From Candidatus Symbiobacter mobilis CR (GTDB lineage Bacteria; Pseudomonadota; Gammaproteobacteria; Burkholderiales; Burkholderiaceae_C): 64,000 nt of DNA. The position numbers and the translations under genes were made by a program. Positions within the stretch are counted from its first letter, which is position 1. Each line of letters opens with the position of its first letter. The notes beneath the pieces are model-generated. The model ran no database searches. It was given only the letters and a program-made list of their open reading frames with translations, and was not told where the DNA came from. Shown piece by piece: positions 1 to 8,565 of the stretch. The stretch lies in the NCBI RefSeq assembly GCF_000477435.1, contig NC_022576.1, positions 868,001 to 932,000 of the forward strand. Direction: 5' to 3'.

Positions 1-1
1 C

Positions 2-268
2 CTGGTTTGCGCACGCAATACCGATGACTCGGCTACACAGCGCTTTGCCCGCATGGCACTGAAAAAACTGCACCTACGTTGTGCCGTGCATTGGGAACAT
101 CCGCTCCAACCGCACCGTTTGTGGCCATCCGTCAACATGAATCGGGCTGCCATACGCGACAAACTCCGACAACGTCTGTATGTAGCCGATCCCAGCGCCG
201 AGTTGGGCAATTCCAGCCAACTGGCCACTGTCATGCCTTGCACGATCAGAAATTCGCGCAATCCGTAG
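2..268 (+). CDS. possible 3' end of an unidentified gene entering from the left edge
   Basis: A frame is open from the first bases and stops at TAG 266-268, giving about 88 residues with no recognisable motif. It runs in the same direction as the Cmr operon, so it could be the tail of an upstream CRISPR-associated gene; nothing in the sequence proves this. The opposite strand also shows an open frame over the same bases, so coding is not certain. From 269 to 383 I see only the shared upstream element of the NE0113-family gene. Confidence 0.25.
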   Translation: MVCARNTDDSATQRFARMALKKLHLRCAVHWEHPLQPHRLWPSVNMNRAAIRDKLRQRLYVADPSAELGNSSQLATVMPCTIRNSRNP

Positions 269-332
269 CCCGGATCGATCGTGCGCAGAACCATCCAGTG
301 CAGCAACACGATCACGCCCCCACTCGATCGCG

Positions 333-342
333 GCAAGCTTGC
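333..342. promoter_or_regulatory. palindromic element GCAAGCTTGC, copy 1
   Basis: Perfect 10-bp palindrome followed by CAATTGCCCC, 41 bases before the first NE0113-family start. The same element, with a similar C-rich flank, recurs at 10898, 17734 and 21391, and in a shorter form at 21704. The recurrence in front of CRISPR-linked genes suggests an operator or a duplication mark. Its function is not known. Confidence 0.45.
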
Positions 343-383
343 CAATTGCCCCATCCCGCCAAACCGTGCCGACACTGCTCCCC

Positions 384-1538
384 ATGAACTCCTACGACCC
401 CCACCACCCCGCCGGCTATCCGCGCCGTGTTTTGATCGCTGTCAGCGGCTTGTCCCCGCAGATCGTCACCGAGACGATTTACGCCCTGGCCGCCGACCAA
501 GACGAGGCTTTCGTTCCTACCGAAGTCCATCTGCTGACCACCGCCACCGGCGCGCAGCGGGCCGAGCTTTCGCTGCTCAGTGAAGACCTTGGCTGGTTCC
601 ATAAATTACAGGACGACTTCCATCTGCCCGGTATCGCTTTCGACCGCAGCCATATCCATGTGATGCGCGATGCCCAGGGCAAGCCGTTGGGCGATATCCG
701 CACTCCGGCGGACAACCAGGCCGCTGCCGACTTCATCACCGCACAGGTTCGCGCTTTCACTGCCGACGATGCTTGCGCTCTGCACGCTTCCATCGCAGGC
801 GGGCGCAAGACGATGGGGTTTTATCTGGGCTACGCCTTGTCGCTCTATGGCCGTGCGCAGGATCGGCTGAGCCACGTCCTCGTCAGCGAGCCGTTCGAAT
901 CGAGCTACGAATTTTTCTACCCCACGCCCTATAGCCGTGTTTTGCAGGTGCGTGATGGGCAATTGGTCGATACCGCTCTTGCCCAGGTCACGCTGGCCAA
1001 CATCCCTTTCGTCAGCCTGCGCCATGGGCTGCCCGCCGCGCTGCTGGCAGGCACCGCCAGCTTCAATGACACCGTCGAAGCCGCCATTGCCGCATTGGCC
1101 CCACCCCGGCTGCGGCTGAACTTGCGCGGCCAATACATCGTTGCGGGCCAAATCCGCATCGCGCTACCGCCTGCGGAACTGGCACTGCTAGCCGTTTTTG
1201 CGCGCCGTGCGGAAATGGGCAAGGAACCCCTGCCCGCGCCTGCAAAGGGTGTTCCAGACCCAGACTGGGCAACGATCTACCTGCGCGAATACCGCCGCAT
1301 CACCGGCAACGATGCCGAAGACCAAGACCCCACGCACCGCGCATTGCGCAACGGCATGGACGGCGAATACTTCAGCGCCCGCAAATCCAAGCTGGAACGC
1401 CGAATCAAAAACGCGCTGGGTCCGGCGGCCAAAGCCTATCTGATCGCCGACGGCGGCACCCGCCCCCACCGTTACCAATTGGCTTTGGGCGCGGATGCGA
1501 TTGCGTTTGAGGAAATTCCAACTGTGTTCAACCCATAA
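384..1538 (+). CDS. CRISPR-associated CARF protein, NE0113 family (ring nuclease/Csm6-annotated), copy 1
   Basis: A 384-residue protein of the NE0113 family (TIGR02584 type), found with type III CRISPR systems. The N-terminal half is a Rossmann-like CARF domain: a strand-rich start (RRVLIAVSGLSPQIV) and the diagnostic loop ASIAGGRKTMGF near residues 135-146. The C-terminal third, with a lysine/arginine-rich helix then AYLIADGGT, looks like a winged helix. Databases call this family a ring nuclease or Csm6-like; no HEPN RxxxxH motif stands out here. The likely role is binding cyclic oligoadenylate, either to degrade it or to sense it. The start at 384 is shared with copy 2 and preferred over an upstream start at 339. 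The gene lies 25 bases before cmr1 and probably heads its operon. Copy 2 at 17785 is almost identical over the first half. Confidence 0.8.
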   Translation: MNSYDPHHPAGYPRRVLIAVSGLSPQIVTETIYALAADQDEAFVPTEVHLLTTATGAQRAELSLLSEDLGWFHKLQDDFHLPGIAFDRSHIHVMRDAQGKPLGDIRTPADNQAAADFITAQVRAFTADDACALHASIAGGRKTMGFYLGYALSLYGRAQDRLSHVLVSEPFESSYEFFYPTPYSRVLQVRDGQLVDTALAQVTLANIPFVSLRHGLPAALLAGTASFNDTVEAAIAALAPPRLRLNLRGQYIVAGQIRIALPPAELALLAVFARRAEMGKEPLPAPAKGVPDPDWATIYLREYRRITGNDAEDQDPTHRALRNGMDGEYFSARKSKLERRIKNALGPAAKAYLIADGGTRPHRYQLALGADAIAFEEIPTVFNP

Positions 1539-1563
1539 CCCCCATTTGCAAGGAGGAGTAGCG

Positions 1564-2676
1564 ATGACCATGTGTACCGTCGATTTGGGGGTGTCTTTCA
1601 CCACCCCGGCCTTTTTGGGCAACTCCAAGCAGGAGGCCCAATGGCGAACACCCCCGTTCAAAGCCCTATTGCGACAGTGGTGGCGAATCGTCCATGCGCC
1701 CAAAGTGGGCTATGACGTAGACAGGTTGCGGGAAGACGAAAACCGGCTTTTTGGCTATGCCGGGGATGAAAGCGGCGGAAAGTCGCTGGTGCGGATGCGG
1801 TTGTCGGGGTGGGAGGAAGGAAAACAGCGTGCATTGCCGAAGATGACCCCGGTTCAACATCCCGAAGTCAAGGATCGCAATACCAAACAAGCAATACCCA
1901 TTCCCCCATCGGTGTATTTGGGCTTTGGCCCTGTAACTACGCAGGGCAACCGCCCAGCCATCGCCCCCAACCCCAACAACCCGCTGTCCTGGCAGCTTCG
2001 ATTCCCTGTCAAGTACAAGGAAGAGTTGATGCAGGCACTGCAGTTGATCGCGTGGTTCGGTACCTTGGGTTCCCGTTCCCGTAACGGCTGGGGTTCCTTG
2101 TCCGTCACGGGAGACGGCATCAAGCCGTACACGGATTTGAGCGATAGCGCGTTGCAGCAGATCGCCAAAACATGCACGCTCGACGAAGCGCTCCAACGCG
2201 ACTGGCCCCATGCTCTGACGCAGACAGCGAATGGCCGGATCGCCGCATGGCGACTGGGCCAGATCACCAAAGCCGACAACAAGATAGCGGTAGGCGGCTT
2301 TGCGTCGTGGGAGGAACTGTTGACCGAATGGGCCAAGGTCAAGATCGAGCTGCGCACCAGCCTAGCCTTTCCACAGGGCGAAATGCCCCCCCACCCGCAA
2401 TTGCGAGACCGCCATGTCCTTGCCTACCCCGTAACCAACCATGGGGTTCGAGGAATCGGCAACGACAAACGCCTAGCAAGCAGCTTGCGCTGCAAGGTGC
2501 ATTGCCACCAGGGCAGGTATTTCGCCGTACTCGTGCATATGCCTTGCGGCATTTCCACCGACTTCACGCAATCGCCACCCAACATCGCGATGCAAAAGCA
2601 GGTATGGGAAAACGTGTATGCCCACCTCGATCAGAAACATCCCACACGCCTGACACGCATCAAAAAGGGAGCCTAA
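1564..2676 (+). CDS. cmr1: type III-B RAMP protein Cmr1
   Basis: A 370-residue Cmr1, the subunit that caps the spacer (3') end of the crRNA in the Cmr effector complex. The N terminus carries the family signature TTPAFLGN, then TPPFKALLRQWWR near residues 30-45, followed by RLFGYAG. A glycine-rich stretch, GTLGSRSRNGWGSL near 163-176, is a RAMP glycine loop. The ATG at 1564 is chosen because a strong site, AAGGAGGAG, lies just upstream; the frame is open further back but overlaps the previous gene. The stop is two bases before cmr2, so translation is probably coupled. Confidence 0.92.
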   Translation: MTMCTVDLGVSFTTPAFLGNSKQEAQWRTPPFKALLRQWWRIVHAPKVGYDVDRLREDENRLFGYAGDESGGKSLVRMRLSGWEEGKQRALPKMTPVQHPEVKDRNTKQAIPIPPSVYLGFGPVTTQGNRPAIAPNPNNPLSWQLRFPVKYKEELMQALQLIAWFGTLGSRSRNGWGSLSVTGDGIKPYTDLSDSALQQIAKTCTLDEALQRDWPHALTQTANGRIAAWRLGQITKADNKIAVGGFASWEELLTEWAKVKIELRTSLAFPQGEMPPHPQLRDRHVLAYPVTNHGVRGIGNDKRLASSLRCKVHCHQGRYFAVLVHMPCGISTDFTQSPPNIAMQKQVWENVYAHLDQKHPTRLTRIKKGA

Positions 2677-2678
2677 CC

Positions 2679-5600
2679 ATGACGAACTACACCCAAAAAC
2701 TCACCGCCTGGCTGCATGACCCCGCAGAAAAACAGCTTGTGCTGCTGCGAGACCCCGCAGGGCATGAAGGGGGGACGGTTGCCGCGCTCTCCAAACTGTT
2801 GGAGCTGAATCGACGCAAATTCGACAAGCGCGCGGACCACATGGCCGCCGCCGCAGACCGGCCCAATTGGCCGCGTGATGCCCACGCTGGCCGCTACCCC
2901 GCTTTTGAGGCCGTGCGTTTTGGCCACTGCGCGGAGCTGATTCACCCCTTGTCCGGCGAACGGTTGGCATTGCCGGGGTTGGAACTCGACGTAGAGCTGG
3001 ACGACATCAAAAAACAAAGCCAAGCGCATTTCCAAAGCCTGATTCGGGAAGACGACCGGCGCACCTTTCTGGCTTTCTGGCGCTTTGGCCCCGAAATACC
3101 GCAAGGGGACGATGTACAAGTCGGCGCGCTGTGGCCCTTGCTCCCTGCTGACTCGCGCACGCCCGACCACAGCATTTGGTCGCACCTCGATACCGTCAGC
3201 GCAATCCATACCGCGCTGGCCGGCGATGAGAACGGCCCCGACCAACCCGCGCTGCTGGTGATGAGCTTCGGCCCGGTGCAAGGGTTCATCGGGCAAGCGC
3301 GCAGCACGTCCGACTTGTGGGCGGGTTCGCATCTGCTTTCGACCCTGGTGTGGGAAGCCCTGCGCCCCATCGTTGCCGAGCTGGGGCCGGATGTAGTGGT
3401 GTTCCCCAACCTGCGCGGCGTGCCGTTGGTCGATGCCTGGCTGATGCAAGACCAAGATGGCGGGCCAGCCCTGCGTGATTTGTTCGAGCGGTACGGCAGC
3501 CCGTTGCTGGGTCGCGAAGACGACCGCAACCCGCTCTTTGCCGCCAGCCTGCCCAACAAGTTTCTGGCGATCGTTCCGTCCCGCCAAGCGCAAGCCTTGG
3601 CCGAATCCGCTTTGCAGGCGATCAAAGCCAAGGCATTGGAATGGGCCGAGCAAGCGGCGGAAAAAGTCTTTGAAGCAGCAGGCCGCACCATCAACGACGT
3701 GACCCGCGAACAAATCCGCGCCCAACTGGCGGACTTTCCCGAAGGGTATTGGGCGGCGGCCACATGGCCGCTGTTGAAAGAAGACCGGTCCGACCTGCAC
3801 GAGGTGGCTGGCAAGTTGCAGGAAGTGCTGCGCCAAATTCACCCCAACCTGGCTGAACAGGGCATATTCGAACCCGCAATCTGGCAATTGCTGAGCAAGG
3901 AACTGGAATTGGAAGGACTGCACTTTCTACGGCCCAACGCGGGAATCCTCTACCCCGCAGTCCACGCGCTGGCAGAGCGCCACCTTGCCGCCACCAAGGC
4001 GCTGCGGCCCTTTGCTGCTGCGCGGTACGAAGGGCACCGCTGCACCCTGACCGCCGAAGCCGAATGGCTGACCGACGACCGCGAGCACCTGGGGCTGAAC
4101 CGCACCGAACGCAATGCCCGCAGCGTATGGGGCGAACTGGCGCGGCGCAAACCAAGTTGGGTGAAAGAAGGCGAACACCTGGGCGCGCTGGCCACCCTCA
4201 AAAGAATGTGGCCCACGCTGTTTGCCGAGCGCGTTGCCGCGCTGACCGGAACCGGGGCCGAAACAGTACGCCGGTTCGTCGTCAGCACCCATGCGCTGGC
4301 GATTTCGACCTCACTGGAAAACGTGCTCGAAGAACTGCAAGACCCCGCCAAACCCCAGCGCAAAGCAGCCATCGAAAACGCCTTGGCCCACCTGCCAAAG
4401 GAACTGGCCCGATTCGAACCAACGGTATTGCCGCACCGCCTGGTGCAGGCCGTACACAAGGCTGGCCTATCGAAGCACCTGGACGACTTCAAACGCCTGC
4501 CCGCTGCGCTGGAGGAGCAGGAAGACAAGGCAAACAAAGCAGACAGCGATTCGACGCTGCGCACCCTGTGGGGCGATGTGCGGCCCGAAACCTACTACGC
4601 GCTGATCCTGATGGATGGAGACCGCATGGGCGGGTGGCTTTCCGGCGCGGACAAAGAAACCCGGCTGCAATACCGCAAAACCTGGCACAGCCAGATCCTC
4701 GGCAAGATGGATTTGTTGGAACAGCAGCACCCGGCATTGCGCGAATACCTCGATACACACCGCCCCGTTTCGCCGGGCCGCCATGGGGCGATTTCGCAAG
4801 CGTTGAACGACTTTTCCTCGCGGATTGCGCGGCACGTCGTCGAAGAATGTTGCAAGGGCAAACTGCTCTACGCAGGGGGCGACGACGTGCTCGCACTGGT
4901 GGCGGTCGATGATCTGTTTGATGCGATGCAATTGCTGCGTCTGGCGTACAGCGGGCTGGCTCCCGATCCAGCGATGCAGCTTGATGCTTTTGTCGGCGGA
5001 TTGGATGGGTTGAAGGGAACCAAGCCTTCCAAGCCCTCCAAGCCATTCCTGCTGAGCAAAGGCTGGGGCTATCTCGATGGCAGGCTGATGACGTTGATGG
5101 GCGCCAAAGCCACTGCGTCGATGGGTGCCGTCGTCGCGCACCACACCGCGCCGATGGGCATGGTGCTGCGGGAACTGCGGGCGGCGGAAAAGCAGGCGAA
5201 GAACACGCGCAGGCCGGTTCCCGCCGACCTGAACGCTGGAGGTGAAGGGAACCAACGCAATGGCAAACCCAAGGAATACGACCGCGACGCCTTTTGCCTG
5301 AAAGTGCTCAAACGCGGGGGCGGTGCCGTCACAGTAACCAGCCCCTGGTGGGCAGGCAAGCCGGGGGAACCGGACTTGGCCCGCAGCGCGTTGGCGTTGA
5401 TGAAGCAATTGGCCCAAGAGCTGGCGCTGACCGATTTTTCCCGTGGGGCGATTTACCGTGCGCAACTGTGGTTTGCCGGATTGACCGACGACGAAGGCGA
5501 CCGCGATAACGAACTGTGGCGCGAACGCATTGCGTGCTCCCTGTCTGCCCAATTCCAGCGACAAAAGGGCACGCCGGAAGTGGCGCGGAACGTGGTGGAC

Positions 5601-5741
5601 TTTGTTTGCGACGCAATGCGCCCCCGGCACCCCCGCACCGCCATCGAAAACTTTCTTGCCACCAGCGAATTCTTTGCCCGCGAAGCCCGCGCCATCAAGC
5701 AGGGCATCCGTTCCAGCGCCACCCAGGAGTCCCGTTCATGA
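2679..5741 (+). CDS. cmr2: type III-B Cas10/Cmr2, cyclic oligoadenylate synthase
   Basis: The large subunit of the Cmr complex, 1020 residues. The N terminus has the degenerate HD-like signature AWLHDPAEK (about 9-17). A palm-like segment has LMDGDRMGG near 646-654, and the cyclase palm has AGGDDVLALV with GGDD at 733-736. An intact GGDD implies synthesis of cyclic oligoadenylates from ATP when target RNA is bound, the signal for the Card1, Cad1 and NE0113 proteins in this window. The ATG at 2679 follows the cmr1 stop by two bases; the open frame extends back to 2172, but that part lies inside cmr1. The end overlaps cmr3 by ATGA. Whether the HD-like domain still cuts DNA cannot be told from sequence. 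Confidence 0.93.
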   Translation: MTNYTQKLTAWLHDPAEKQLVLLRDPAGHEGGTVAALSKLLELNRRKFDKRADHMAAAADRPNWPRDAHAGRYPAFEAVRFGHCAELIHPLSGERLALPGLELDVELDDIKKQSQAHFQSLIREDDRRTFLAFWRFGPEIPQGDDVQVGALWPLLPADSRTPDHSIWSHLDTVSAIHTALAGDENGPDQPALLVMSFGPVQGFIGQARSTSDLWAGSHLLSTLVWEALRPIVAELGPDVVVFPNLRGVPLVDAWLMQDQDGGPALRDLFERYGSPLLGREDDRNPLFAASLPNKFLAIVPSRQAQALAESALQAIKAKALEWAEQAAEKVFEAAGRTINDVTREQIRAQLADFPEGYWAAATWPLLKEDRSDLHEVAGKLQEVLRQIHPNLAEQGIFEPAIWQLLSKELELEGLHFLRPNAGILYPAVHALAERHLAATKALRPFAAARYEGHRCTLTAEAEWLTDDREHLGLNRTERNARSVWGELARRKPSWVKEGEHLGALATLKRMWPTLFAERVAALTGTGAETVRRFVVSTHALAISTSLENVLEELQDPAKPQRKAAIENALAHLPKELARFEPTVLPHRLVQAVHKAGLSKHLDDFKRLPAALEEQEDKANKADSDSTLRTLWGDVRPETYYALILMDGDRMGGWLSGADKETRLQYRKTWHSQILGKMDLLEQQHPALREYLDTHRPVSPGRHGAISQALNDFSSRIARHVVEECCKGKLLYAGGDDVLALVAVDDLFDAMQLLRLAYSGLAPDPAMQLDAFVGGLDGLKGTKPSKPSKPFLLSKGWGYLDGRLMTLMGAKATASMGAVVAHHTAPMGMVLRELRAAEKQAKNTRRPVPADLNAGGEGNQRNGKPKEYDRDAFCLKVLKRGGGAVTVTSPWWAGKPGEPDLARSALALMKQLAQELALTDFSRGAIYRAQLWFAGLTDDEGDRDNELWRERIACSLSAQFQRQKGTPEVARNVVDFVCDAMRPRHPRTAIENFLATSEFFAREARAIKQGIRSSATQESRS

Positions 5742-6976
5742 ACGCCATTCCCGTTTTCATCCAACCCACCGACACCCTGTTTCTGCGTGGCAACTCCGCA
5801 TTCGGTGGGGCTGGCGAACATGGCGTAGGCAGCCTGTTGCCGCAGCCTTCCGTACTGGCCGGGGCCTTGCGCAGCGCACTGCTTGCGCAACACCCCACAG
5901 AGCTTGCGCGCTTTGGCGCAAAGGGCTGCAATGAAGACCCGGCCCTGCAAGCCTGCCTGGGAACGCCCCAACAACCCGGCGCTTTTTCCCTGTGCGCCGT
6001 GGCGCTGGCCCAGTACCACGGCAACGCGGCAACGCCCATGGCGTACCTGCCCTTGCCTGCCGATTTGGTGGAAGTCGATGGGCAGCTCGTACCCCTGCAC
6101 CCCCAGCCGTGCCCGGAAGGAATCTGCCGCAGCGGGCCATTGCCCATGCAAGCCATGCTGCGCAGCGCAAGCCAGGCCAAGCCCGAAGGCGGCGTGTGGC
6201 TGAACTGGGCGGGCTGGTTGGCATACCTGCAAGGCCAGTTGCCCACGATCGATCAAACCGTGAAAACGTCGCACCTGGCCAAACCGGACCCCAGGCTTGG
6301 CATCGGCATGGACTCCACCACCCGCACCACGCAACAAGGGTTGATCTACACCACCGAGGGCTTTGCCTTTCGCCCTGCGGAACTTGGCCTGGCAAGCGGG
6401 AGTGGCGTAGGCGGGAGCGGCAAAGAGAGCAATGGCGAAACAGAACCACCCCCTGCAGGCGCAACAGGCTACCTTGCGGCAGTGGAAGGCATCGGTTCCC
6501 TGTTGCCAGCACAAGGGCTGTTGCGGCTGGGGGGCGATGGCCGCAGCGCACGGTGGCAACGTCTGGACGTTGCCGCATGGCGCGTGCCCACGCCACCGCC
6601 CGCAAAACGGTTCCGGCTCGTACTGCATACCCCCGGCTGGTTCAGCGGCGGCTGGCTGCCCGAAGGGGTGCAACGCAATGCAGCAGGCGACTACATCCTG
6701 CAAGGGAAAGGGTTTTCCGCAAGGCTGGTTTGCGCGGCGGCAGGGCGGCGCGAATGCATCAGCGGATGGGATTTGTACGAGTGGAAGCCCAAGTCCGCGC
6801 ACATGGTCGTTGGCGCAGGGTCGGTCTACTGGTTTGACGACTTCGACGGAGACTGGGACAAGCTTGCCGAATGGGTCGAAGCAGGACTATGGCCCCAGAA
6901 TCTTTCGACCGAACAAGCCCAGCGCCGCGCCGAAGGCTACAACCGTGCGTGGCTTGCGGCATGGCCACAAGATTGA
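5738..6976 (+). CDS. cmr3: type III-B RAMP protein Cmr3
   Basis: A 412-residue Cmr3. With Cmr2 it holds the 5' handle of the crRNA at the foot of the complex. The start shows the family pattern QPTDTLFLRGNSAFGG (about 9-24), followed by a glycine-rich LLPQPSVLAGALRSALL segment typical of Cmr3 and Csm4 RAMPs. Near residues 215-250 there is a glycine/serine-rich linker, then a second RAMP-like region with LLPAQGLLRLGGDGR. Its ATG overlaps the cmr2 stop by four bases (ATGA), indicating translational coupling. A 36-base gap, ending with a purine-rich GGAGAAAAAAACC site, leads to cmr4. Confidence 0.9.
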   Translation: MNAIPVFIQPTDTLFLRGNSAFGGAGEHGVGSLLPQPSVLAGALRSALLAQHPTELARFGAKGCNEDPALQACLGTPQQPGAFSLCAVALAQYHGNAATPMAYLPLPADLVEVDGQLVPLHPQPCPEGICRSGPLPMQAMLRSASQAKPEGGVWLNWAGWLAYLQGQLPTIDQTVKTSHLAKPDPRLGIGMDSTTRTTQQGLIYTTEGFAFRPAELGLASGSGVGGSGKESNGETEPPPAGATGYLAAVEGIGSLLPAQGLLRLGGDGRSARWQRLDVAAWRVPTPPPAKRFRLVLHTPGWFSGGWLPEGVQRNAAGDYILQGKGFSARLVCAAAGRRECISGWDLYEWKPKSAHMVVGAGSVYWFDDFDGDWDKLAEWVEAGLWPQNLSTEQAQRRAEGYNRAWLAAWPQD

Positions 6977-7012
6977 TCGTCCCCTCCCCCCCATTCACCG
7001 GAGAAAAAAACC

Positions 7013-7990
7013 ATGTTCACTGCAACCCGTCTTGCTTTTTACGCCGCAGTCAGCCCCGTCCACATGGGCGCGGGCAGCGCCATTGGCGCGATTGACAGCC
7101 CCATCCAGCGCGAAGTGCATACCCAGCACCCCAGCTTTGCCGGGTCCGGGCTGAAAGGCGCGCTGCGCCACCACTTTGCCAACCAATGGCCACGCGAAGG
7201 GGACAAGCCCAACGGGCTGATCGCCCGCATCTTCGGGCCGGACACCAATGCTTCAGACTACGCCGGAGCACTGTCGCTGACCGACGCGCAACTTGTTGCG
7301 CTGCCGGTTCGATCGCTGCGCAACGGCTTTGCCTACGTCACCAGCCCCCTGGCGCTGGCCCGATTGCGCAGGTTGGCGCTGCAAGCGGGGGTGGAATGCG
7401 GCTGGGAAGTACCCACCGTACCCCAAGCCGGGCAAGCGTTGTTGAGCGGAGCAGGATTGGCGGACAAAGACCAGCTTGTGCTCGAAGCGTTTGAATTCCG
7501 GCCCGCAAAGGTCGAACCCCTCCTTGCCAACATCGCCCAGTGGATTGCCAAGCACGCGCTGGCTGGAGCCGGGAACCAGTACTTTCAGCAAAAGTTTTGC
7601 GAAGACCTGGTTTTGTTGCATGACACGGACTTCAGCCACTTTGCCCGCCATGGCATGGTGGTGGAACCGCACGTTCGCATCAATGACCAAACCGGCACAG
7701 CAGACGGCGGCGGCTTGTTCTACGTCGAAAACCTGCCCCCCGAATCGCTGCTGGTCGGGCTGGTGCAAGCCAGCGACGAACACCGCGCCAAGCCCAAAGC
7801 GGGGGAAGACGGCGCAGCAGCATTGCCCAGGCTAGGCGCTTTGGACATCCTGACAGCCGTGCTGAACGGCACCACGGAACAACCCGGAATCCATGGCAAG
7901 GTGCTACAGATAGGCGGGGACGCCACGACCGGCCGGGGGTTGGTATTGGTGCAATGCGCACCACAAGAACCAAACCAACCAAAAGCTTGA
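7013..7990 (+). CDS. cmr4: type III-B backbone RAMP Cmr4, target-RNA nuclease
   Basis: A 325-residue Cmr4, the repeated backbone subunit that cuts bound target RNA every six bases. The signature VHMGAGSAIGAIDSPIQRE includes Asp28, which aligns with the catalytic aspartate of characterised Cmr4 proteins. FAGSGLKGALRHHF follows, the RAMP glycine-rich helix. Near the C terminus, ILTAVLNGT and GGDATTGRGLVLV complete the RAMP pattern. The length is normal. The stop overlaps a possible upstream cmr5 start by one base; the better cmr5 start is 12 bases on. RNA cleavage by this subunit would provide targeting independent of the cOA signal. Confidence 0.93.
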   Translation: MFTATRLAFYAAVSPVHMGAGSAIGAIDSPIQREVHTQHPSFAGSGLKGALRHHFANQWPREGDKPNGLIARIFGPDTNASDYAGALSLTDAQLVALPVRSLRNGFAYVTSPLALARLRRLALQAGVECGWEVPTVPQAGQALLSGAGLADKDQLVLEAFEFRPAKVEPLLANIAQWIAKHALAGAGNQYFQQKFCEDLVLLHDTDFSHFARHGMVVEPHVRINDQTGTADGGGLFYVENLPPESLLVGLVQASDEHRAKPKAGEDGAAALPRLGALDILTAVLNGTTEQPGIHGKVLQIGGDATTGRGLVLVQCAPQEPNQPKA

Positions 7991-8001
7991 TGGAGGCCAC
8001 G

Positions 8002-8565
8002 ATGAACCAACATGCAAACCAACCACGCGCCAAACTGACCACCAACAAAAACCCGCAAGATGGAAACAAGGCCAGCACGTTGAACCCACAACGCACGGAA
8101 TCACGCACGGCATCGGAACCCTACCCCGGCAAGAGAAGGCATTCCACAGAACCCTCCCCCACCGGGGGAGGGCAGGGTGAGGGCACACCCCAAACCCTGG
8201 ACCAACAACGCGCCAAACTGGCGTGGGGTTATGCGCAAGAGGGAATCAAGCAATACGGCTCAGATTACAAAAACCTAGCCAAAGGCGCGCCCGCGCTCAT
8301 CATGGGCAGTGGATTGATGCCAACGATGGCGTTTTACGAGGGGAAAAAAAGCGATCCTGCAAAAGCACTATTGCGTCACCTAATTTGTGGTTTGCATGAA
8401 CGAATTCCCACCATAAATCACCAGGAAAAAGATTTCCCTTCATTCATGAAATACTTACAAAATTCACTTTCACAAGACTATTTGCGCGCCACCGACGAAG
8501 CCTTGGAATTGCTGAAATGGATTCGGCAATTCGTCGATGCATTGGGAGGAGATAGCAATGCCTGA
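8002..8565 (+). CDS. cmr5: type III-B small subunit Cmr5 with unusual N-terminal extension
   Basis: Cmr5 forms the inner helical filament of the complex. The core (about residues 65-187, from LDQQRAKLAWGYAQEG to the end) looks like normal Cmr5: an all-helical small subunit with YKNLAKGAPALIMGSGLMPTMAFY. Residues 1-64 are extra, low in complexity, and contain an in-frame 8-bp inverted repeat. The sequence ACGCGCCAAACTG occurs both at the start of the extension and at the start of the core, as if the segment between were an insertion bounded by a duplication. The ATG at 8002 follows GGAGG by five bases; an in-frame ATG at 7990 is possible. The end overlaps cmr6 by eight bases. Confidence 0.85.
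   Translation: MNQHANQPRAKLTTNKNPQDGNKASTLNPQRTESRTASEPYPGKRRHSTEPSPTGGGQGEGTPQTLDQQRAKLAWGYAQEGIKQYGSDYKNLAKGAPALIMGSGLMPTMAFYEGKKSDPAKALLRHLICGLHERIPTINHQEKDFPSFMKYLQNSLSQDYLRATDEALELLKWIRQFVDALGGDSNA
8153..8171. repeat. REP-like palindrome inside cmr5
   Basis: CCTCCCCC and GGGGGAGG flank a 3-base loop, and the repeat-like flank GGCAGGGTGAGGG follows. Such C/G-rich palindromes are usually intergenic, yet here the sequence is translated within the Cmr5 extension. A near-perfect 20-base direct repeat (8018-8037 and 8201-8220, 19 of 20 identical) brackets it. Confidence 0.6.

Noticed and set aside
74-385. Minus-strand frame of 103 codons at the left edge
   Set aside because: No motif, and it covers the upstream region and start of the NE0113 gene; likely a high-G+C shadow frame.
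2172-2678. Open frame extending cmr2 by 169 codons upstream
   Set aside because: It lies completely inside cmr1 on the same strand, and a normal cmr2 start follows the cmr1 stop by two bases.
2673-3923. Long minus-strand open frame opposite cmr2 (416 codons)
   Set aside because: Antisense to a clearly identified gene and without domain signature; third-position G+C makes such frames common here.
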